The notes under the pieces are model-generated. The model searched no databases, was not told the origin of the DNA, and saw only the letters and a program-made list of their open reading frames with translations. Shown here one piece after another: positions 49,913 to 50,702 of a DNA stretch of 50,702 bases. The translations under genes and the position numbers were made by a program. How positions within the stretch are numbered: position 1 is the first letter of the stretch; each line of letters begins with the position of its first letter. The DNA comes from Candidatus Didemnitutus sp. GTDB lineage: Bacteria > Verrucomicrobiota > Verrucomicrobiia > Opitutales > Opitutaceae. Where the stretch lies: the NCBI GenBank assembly GCA_030681265.1, contig JAUXXD010000137.1, forward strand, positions 1-50,702. The letters run 5' to 3'.

Positions 49913-50293
49913 TCAATGACAAGCCGACTTGGCGGCGGATTCGCGCGTGCAGGAGGCGACAGGGGCGACGGCTTGCGCGGCTTGGTCGATTTGCGCGAGG
50001 TATTTGGCGGGGTCTTTCTTAAAGGTCTTGATGCAACCCGCGCAGCAGAAGCGCACGAGGCGGTCGGACTGGCCCGCTTCCTGGTGCGTGTAATCCACCG
50101 GCTTGCCCATGCTGCCGAGTTCCTCGCCGGACACGACGCAGACCGTCAGCGGATACGCCGGAGCCGACTCGACTTGCGCAACTTGCTGAGGACTGCAGCA
50201 AGAGCCGGATTTTTTCGCCGGAGTCGCCGCTACGGCCACCGCCGCCGTAGCGAACACGGACAACACAAAGAAGAGAGCAGATTTCGTATTCAT
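49913..50293 (-). CDS. Exported Cys-rich protein with TRASH/YHS-like metal motif
   Basis: 126 residues. Signal peptide MNTKSALFFVLSVFATAAVA, cleaved near VAA. Mature part has Cys pairs at 32-33 (GSCCSP), 52 (TVCVVSG), 83-84 and 87 (VRFCCAGCIKTFKKDP), 115 and 125, with terminal His. The segment YPLTVCVVSGEELGSMGKPV to PAKYLAQID resembles YHS/TRASH heavy-metal-binding domains (Cys...CCxxC, with FKKDPxKY). Probably periplasmic copper or other soft-metal binding; no transporter or regulator is adjacent. An upstream in-frame start would bury the signal. Confidence 0.72.
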   Translation of the reverse strand: MNTKSALFFVLSVFATAAVAVAATPAKKSGSCCSPQQVAQVESAPAYPLTVCVVSGEELGSMGKPVDYTHQEAGQSDRLVRFCCAGCIKTFKKDPAKYLAQIDQAAQAVAPVASCTRESAAKSACH

Positions 50294-50385
50294 GGTATTC
50301 AACCTAGGGTTACGCGGCGCGGATTCCCCTGGGAAATTCCGGACGGCGCGCGACATTTCAGTAACCGTCCCGCCGCGGTTGCTAC

Positions 50386-50702
50386 TCAGAAGGCCGTTCC
50401 GTGGTCGTCGAGATCCTGAAGGCTCATGACTGGGGAATACATCACGCTCTTCAAGTCGGTGGAGCGGGAGTAGCCGTAATACTGCAGCCCGATCGTTTTC
50501 TTGATCATCTTGTAGAGTCGGAGCTGCGTTAGCTCGGGGCGCTCTAGTTTATCGAAGAACGACTCGCGGAGTCGCGCCGAGGAGACAATTGAAAGCCGAT
50601 CGTCATGAAAATGCCGCGCGAAAACAAAGCGGGTTGACCCATCTTCCGTGTTCAAATCGTCGTTAGTCAGAACGATGAAGGCCGTCTTTGGTGTGACATA
50701 GT
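50386..50702 (-). CDS. Partial gene, archaemetzincin-like without zinc ligands (5' end off window)
   Basis: 105 C-terminal residues visible, cut by the right edge. The pattern FIVLTNDDLNTEDGSTRFVF, LSIVSSARLRES, LRLYKMIKKTIGLQYYG, VMYSPVMSLQDLD follows the archaemetzincin C-terminal half (strand, FVFGxA, SxxRL, HELGH-xxGL, CVM, D). The HExxHxxG zinc motif is replaced by KMIKKTIGLQYYG and the Cys residues are missing. It may be a catalytically dead relative; the resemblance is weak and by eye. Confidence 0.5.
   Translation of the reverse strand, partial: YVTPKTAFIVLTNDDLNTEDGSTRFVFARHFHDDRLSIVSSARLRESFFDKLERPELTQLRLYKMIKKTIGLQYYGYSRSTDLKSVMYSPVMSLQDLDDHGTAF

Noticed and set aside
1-50702. CRISPR arrays, prophage, transposases, tRNA or rRNA genes
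   Set aside because: None seen: no regularly spaced repeats, no transposase or integrase motifs, and no cloverleaf-like or rRNA-like segments recognised in the gaps.

Overview
The window is GC-rich, densely coded bacterial chromosome. It is probably from a Verrucomicrobiota bacterium of the Opitutaceae type. This is an inference from gene content: a single-chain glycyl-tRNA synthetase, a bifunctional HisB, a large TonB-dependent receptor with the SVKLEKFIVTGS-type N-terminus, Sel1-repeat proteins, a Gfo/Idh/MocA oxidoreductase with a Tat signal, and several families of interspersed palindromes. No rRNA, tRNA, CRISPR array, transposase or phage gene was recognised, and no gene-free gap exceeds 300 bases.

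Left part (1-3725): the distal half of a histidine operon, hisB (cut by the window edge)-hisH-hisA-hisF-hisIE, with overlapping or closely spaced genes. From 3.8 to 17.6 kb lie mostly single genes: a DUF962/Mpo1-like membrane protein, a Tat-exported oxidoreductase, a membrane-anchored Sel1-repeat/TonB-C protein, glycyl-tRNA synthetase, glutaryl-CoA dehydrogenase, a DUF1643 protein, an SGNH esterase, a DUF2959 lipoprotein, a second Sel1 protein, a GNAT acetyltransferase, the wreck of a cupin gene, and a RIC/YtfE iron-sulfur repair protein with a CRP/FNR-type half-site pair upstream.

Middle part (17.8-30.9 kb): a five-gene envelope operon read leftwards, PEGA-domain protein > CsgG-like > COG3014 lipoprotein > YcfL > LpoB, closed by a good Rho-independent terminator. 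Then come threonine dehydratase, a stand-alone RelE-like protein, phosphatidylserine synthase, the DNA polymerase sliding clamp (dnaN), an exported thioredoxin, small membrane proteins and 6-phosphogluconate dehydrogenase.

Right part (30.9-49.4 kb): an unusually complete peptidoglycan recycling island in several transcription units. Ala-Glu dipeptide epimerase-nagZ-amidase lipoprotein run rightwards. murQ-digH/yddW-like-ampG run leftwards with 4-base overlaps, ending at a hairpin terminator. anmK diverges from murQ. A DUF1460 amidase-like gene and an M20 carboxypeptidase form a pair. A TonB-dependent receptor lies behind an AraC-type regulator. nagB diverges from that regulator, and dacB-nagX overlap. 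Together these would trim cross-bridges and peptides outside, import anhydromuropeptides (AmpG), split sugar from peptide (NagZ, amidase), phosphorylate and de-etherify anhydroMurNAc (AnmK, MurQ), and feed GlcN-6-P to glycolysis (NagB). A 35-base sequence occurs both at the AraC gene's own start and between it and the receptor, which suggests autoregulation and control of the receptor. The far right holds a nadB C-terminal remnant, an exported Cys-rich metal-binding protein, and a partial gene resembling an archaemetzincin without its zinc ligands.

Several repeat families are interspersed: a 25-base palindrome found 3' of two stop codons, three copies of a CTCGCTGG-type REP-like element (one read in frame), a perfect 24-bp inverted repeat, and two long AACCACRGA hairpins. 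Function assignments rest on motifs read by eye; no database search was run.
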